A stretch of DNA of 64,000 nt from Microbotryum silenes-acaulis (lineage: Eukaryota > Basidiomycota > Microbotryomycetes > Microbotryales > Microbotryaceae). A model generated the notes under the pieces. The model did not search any database. It was not told the origin of the DNA and worked only from the letters and a program-made list of their open reading frames with translations. Position numbers and translations under genes: made by a program. Below, in pieces: positions 61,526-64,000 of this stretch; position 1 is the stretch's first letter; each line of letters starts with the position of its first letter. The stretch covers positions 1,853,001 through 1,917,000 of the forward strand of contig QPFY01000001.1 in NCBI GenBank assembly GCA_003665825.1. The letters run 5' to 3'.

Positions 61526-63055
61526 TCACTGGAGGGGATCGATCGAGAAGAGCGCCGAAGAAACCCTCGAGAAGACGAGATCAGCCAAAAACTTACGCAT
61601 GACCGTGTACCCTCCTCTCAACCAATGTAAATGGAACAAGAGGTACAGATCCGACACGATCGCCAAAAAAGGTTCGAGGTTCGCGGATTCTTGGTCTGAG
61701 CGAGAAAACGGTTCGTCCCGCGGGGCTTGGTAAGACCTCAGAAGAATGAGTTGGAGGTCGCGCTGCGAGAACAATGGTAAGGCTTTGGTGAGTTCTCTTT
61801 GTTGCCTTTGTAAGGCGTGATGTACTGATGCAAGAGCACTTACCGACTTGGCGAGATCCAATGCAAAAGCGGTCATGTGCATCACCCCGAGCGCCATCGG
61901 GTACCTGGCGGTTTTTCGAGCCGTTTCGATCAGCGGAAAATACTTTCGGCCTATTGGTCCGGATGAGCCAAGAACCGACCAGTTTTCTCCTCCTTCTACG
62001 GATTCTTCGACGACTTGAACTGCGCGATGACCGTACGTTCGTGCGAAGAAGAGGAGCGAGTCAAGGCTGAATGAGAGGAGCGAAACGAGGGAGTTGGCTT
62101 CTGGAATGTCGTGAGCCTGGCTCCTGGCGCTCATACTCACGCCAAGGTACCGAGATCACGAAAGTCTGTCGCCGGATTATTTCCTCTGCCGGGTACGAAT
62201 CAGACTAGGTCAGCTCTGTATCTCTCCACCTCTCGAAAGAAAGGACTTCTCCGCGAGCACGTACTGGAATCCCAACTGCAAGCCCAGCACGCAGGCGAAA
62301 TCAGTAGGGGCGAATAGGTCCTCAAGATCAACCTCCACCTTGAACCGGACTCACATCGACCCACCACTTGCCCGACATTCCTTGCAACTCTCGATTCGGC
62401 CTCAACAAGCTCCACAGTTCCCTCAGATCGTCCCGTCCATGTTCCTGCGTTGATTCGAAGTTGGTGTTGGCCCTTTCGAGGACATTGTCTACGAGGTGAT
62501 ACATGGCCATGACGCGTTCGAGGGAGACGACTAAGAGTTGGTAGGACTAGAGTGGGAAGGGGGTTCAAGGTGAGTTCGGATAAAAATCTTATCCGGTTCT
62601 ACCGAGGTCGAGCACTGACGGGCGTGGTTTGGTCTATCCCATGGTCGGTGGATATGGTCGCTGCGAGTTCTTCCGGGTAGATGGGTGTGCCTCTGCTTTC
62701 GCTCTGTAGGCGACATCCTCGCGCGGTCAGTGAAGCCGACCTCTACCTCGCTCGGAGAGTCTCGTGCACCGACCCTAGCGCCAACGACAGTCTTGTGATA
62801 AGCATAATCGACAACCCTCAACGTCGTGCTCGACACGGCTCCAACCTGCTCTCCTTGCCCTAGCGGTCGCTGAGAGAGCTCGTAGCTCAATTGTTCCTGC
62901 AGGAGCGAGCGGCGAAAGACGAGGAGGACGAATTGGGACAGGGAGCGGGTCAGGGAAGGGGCCGCGGTTTCGGACTCGATGATGAGCGAGAGGGAGACGG
63001 TGGGGGATAGCCAGAGGTCCCAGTTGGAGTTGGGGGAAGAGATCTGCAGTGCCAT
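61526..63055 (-). CDS. ELMO-domain protein
   Basis: Starts MALQISSPNSNWDLWLSPTV at 63055. The N-terminal exon is helical (SQFVLLVFRRSLLQEQLSYE). The ELMO domain core is visible over four exons: RVMAMYHLVDNVLERANTNF, RDDLRELWSLLRPNRELQGM, SGKWWVD, LGFQ joined across an intron to GNNPATDFRDLGTLA, and LVSLLSFSLDSLLFFARTYG. It ends with YPMALGVMHMTAFALDLAKS and C-terminal helices. The pattern LWxxLrP...GFQ...PATDFR is diagnostic. ELMO proteins either act with DOCK-type Rac exchange factors or, in the ELMOD branch, as GTPase-activating proteins for Arf. The small size fits ELMOD better, but the catalytic Arg of that branch was not located. The stop is at 61526. Confidence 0.8.
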
Positions 63056-63489
63056 CGTGGGGCAGTGCGTCGGATCGAATATTAGGTCGGGATCAAGCGC
63101 CTCCTTTCTACAGGGGGAACGGGGGACGGGGATAGGCGCGAGACGGCGACAGAGACAGCGACAGAGACGGAAAGTGCGAGGCGAAGCTGTACGTAAGGGG
63201 CTGTGAGGTCAGAAGCTAGGGCGACAGGAGGAAAGACAGAGGAGAAGTGCTGCCGCGTGAGATGAACGCGTACGAGGACCAGTGCAAGATGCAACAGAAC
63301 GAGGAAAGACGCTTGGCGCGGCAAAGTCCAAGACCCGATCCGAGCCGAAATTGATTGAGCGTGCAACAGCATGCAACGTCATCACGCGAGATCAGGCGTC
63401 GCCCGAGTCGCGTAAGGGTCGCGTATACGCCAAACCCCGTCTACCCCCGTGCTCGCTGCTGCAGCCTCTACCTGGTTCCCGCCGCAACC
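63056..63489. promoter_or_regulatory. Divergent promoter region, ELMO-domain gene / dynactin-like gene
   Basis: A 434-bp interval between divergent start codons. A short GACAGAGACAGCGACAGAGA-like repeat is present near 63140-63165. No core promoter element was recognised. Confidence 0.4.
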
Positions 63490-64000
63490 ATGTCCACGCC
63501 CGACCTAGCCCTCGATTTACGGATACGTTATCTCGAGACCTTACTCACGCGGCCGTCTACTTCGACCACCGCTCCCACCTCAGCCTCGAACACGGCTTCG
63601 TTGTCCCGTCGCGTGTCGCAGCTCGCTTCGTCGCTCGACCTCGTGCTCGAAGCAGGGCCGGGAACGGATGCCCTCCGCAAATTCGTAGCCAATTGTGGGT
63701 ATGGCTACTGTGTCAGGTTGCATTCTTCGAGCAGAGCATTGACTTGTCACTTCTGGTTCCCCGCAGACGACCTGAACGAGCCTCTCCTGACCGTACCCCC
63801 TGTTCCATTCCATCATCCCTCCTCCTCCTCAAACCACGATGACCTCACACCCCACTCCAAAGTCAGCCTCATCCTCGAAGCCGAGTACGAGATCCGCCAA
63901 CTCGAATGGGAACTGAGGCAGATCGCACTGCTGGACGATCAAGGCGTCGTCGGCGCTGGCGAACTGGCTCGTGAGTGATCTCGTGGCGCTACTACATCCC
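63490..64000 (+). CDS. Dynactin p24 (DCTN3/Ldb18)-like protein, 5' part only
   Basis: The gene starts MSTPDLALDLRIRYLETLLT at 63490 and runs out of the window. A Ser/Thr linker is followed by a coiled coil SLSRRVSQLASSLDLVLEAG and LRKFVANYDDLNEPLLTVPP, the last joined across an intron (about 63695-63770). It continues KVSLILEAEYEIRQLEWELR. A small leading coil, then YxxLxPLL-like and helical segments, fit the dynactin p22/p24 subunit, which anchors the dynein-dynactin shoulder. The similarity is of pattern rather than long identity. A donor GTGAGT appears at about 63973, so further exons lie outside. It is divergent from the ELMO-domain gene. Confidence 0.5.

Overview
The window is nuclear DNA of a fungus, most likely a basidiomycete. 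The genes are GC-rich and cut by many short introns (about 50-110 nt) with GT...AG or occasionally GC...AG borders. They are densely packed on both strands, and all recognisable products are fungal or eukaryotic. I lean towards a yeast-like basidiomycete such as Pucciniomycotina, but nothing in the sequence proves the class.

Layout. 138-5500 (minus): two head-to-tail paralogues of a fungal family with a coiled coil, a DUF7923-like domain and CCCH zinc fingers. 6032-10756: DEAH-box helicase DHX35 (minus), divergent from mitochondrial tryptophanyl-tRNA synthetase (plus). 10804-18108: DOPA-dioxygenase-like enzyme (minus), TIM54 (plus), mitochondrial tRNA 2-thiouridylase (plus), SLC25 carrier (minus). 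18479-26667 (minus): a low-complexity zinc-motif protein, LUC7, an unknown coiled-coil protein and SYF2. 28213-33062 (plus): CDC42 and methylenetetrahydrofolate reductase, separated by a 195-bp near-perfect palindrome. 33172-38303: a decayed beta-lactamase-fold hydrolase, a broken kinase-like fragment, and a fuller kinase-like gene in the opposite direction.

About 39430-47680 is foreign to its surroundings. It is AT-rich DNA copied from the mitochondrial genome (a NUMT) and carries a piece of the large-subunit rRNA gene and two LAGLIDADG homing-endonuclease reading frames that use TGA as tryptophan. A 5.7-kb Helitron (40671-46373) with an intact Rep/helicase gene sits inside it. Both Helitron termini can be placed to the base: A|TC at the left, a hairpin plus CTAG|T at the right.

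48881-64000: a large arrestin-like protein (plus), a GTPBP1/2 N-terminal-domain protein without a GTPase (plus), a Crb2/53BP1-type checkpoint protein with Tudor and BRCT domains (minus), an ELMO-domain protein (minus), and the start of a dynactin-p24-like gene (plus, running off the end).

Functional themes: three splicing factors (DHX35, LUC7, SYF2), four mitochondrial genes (Trp-tRNA synthetase, TIM54, 2-thiouridylase, carrier), and signalling or cytoskeletal genes (CDC42, ELMO, dynactin). These are ordinary scattered eukaryotic genes, not a cluster with a shared pathway. Gene spans below run from start codon to stop codon and include introns; exon borders were read by eye.
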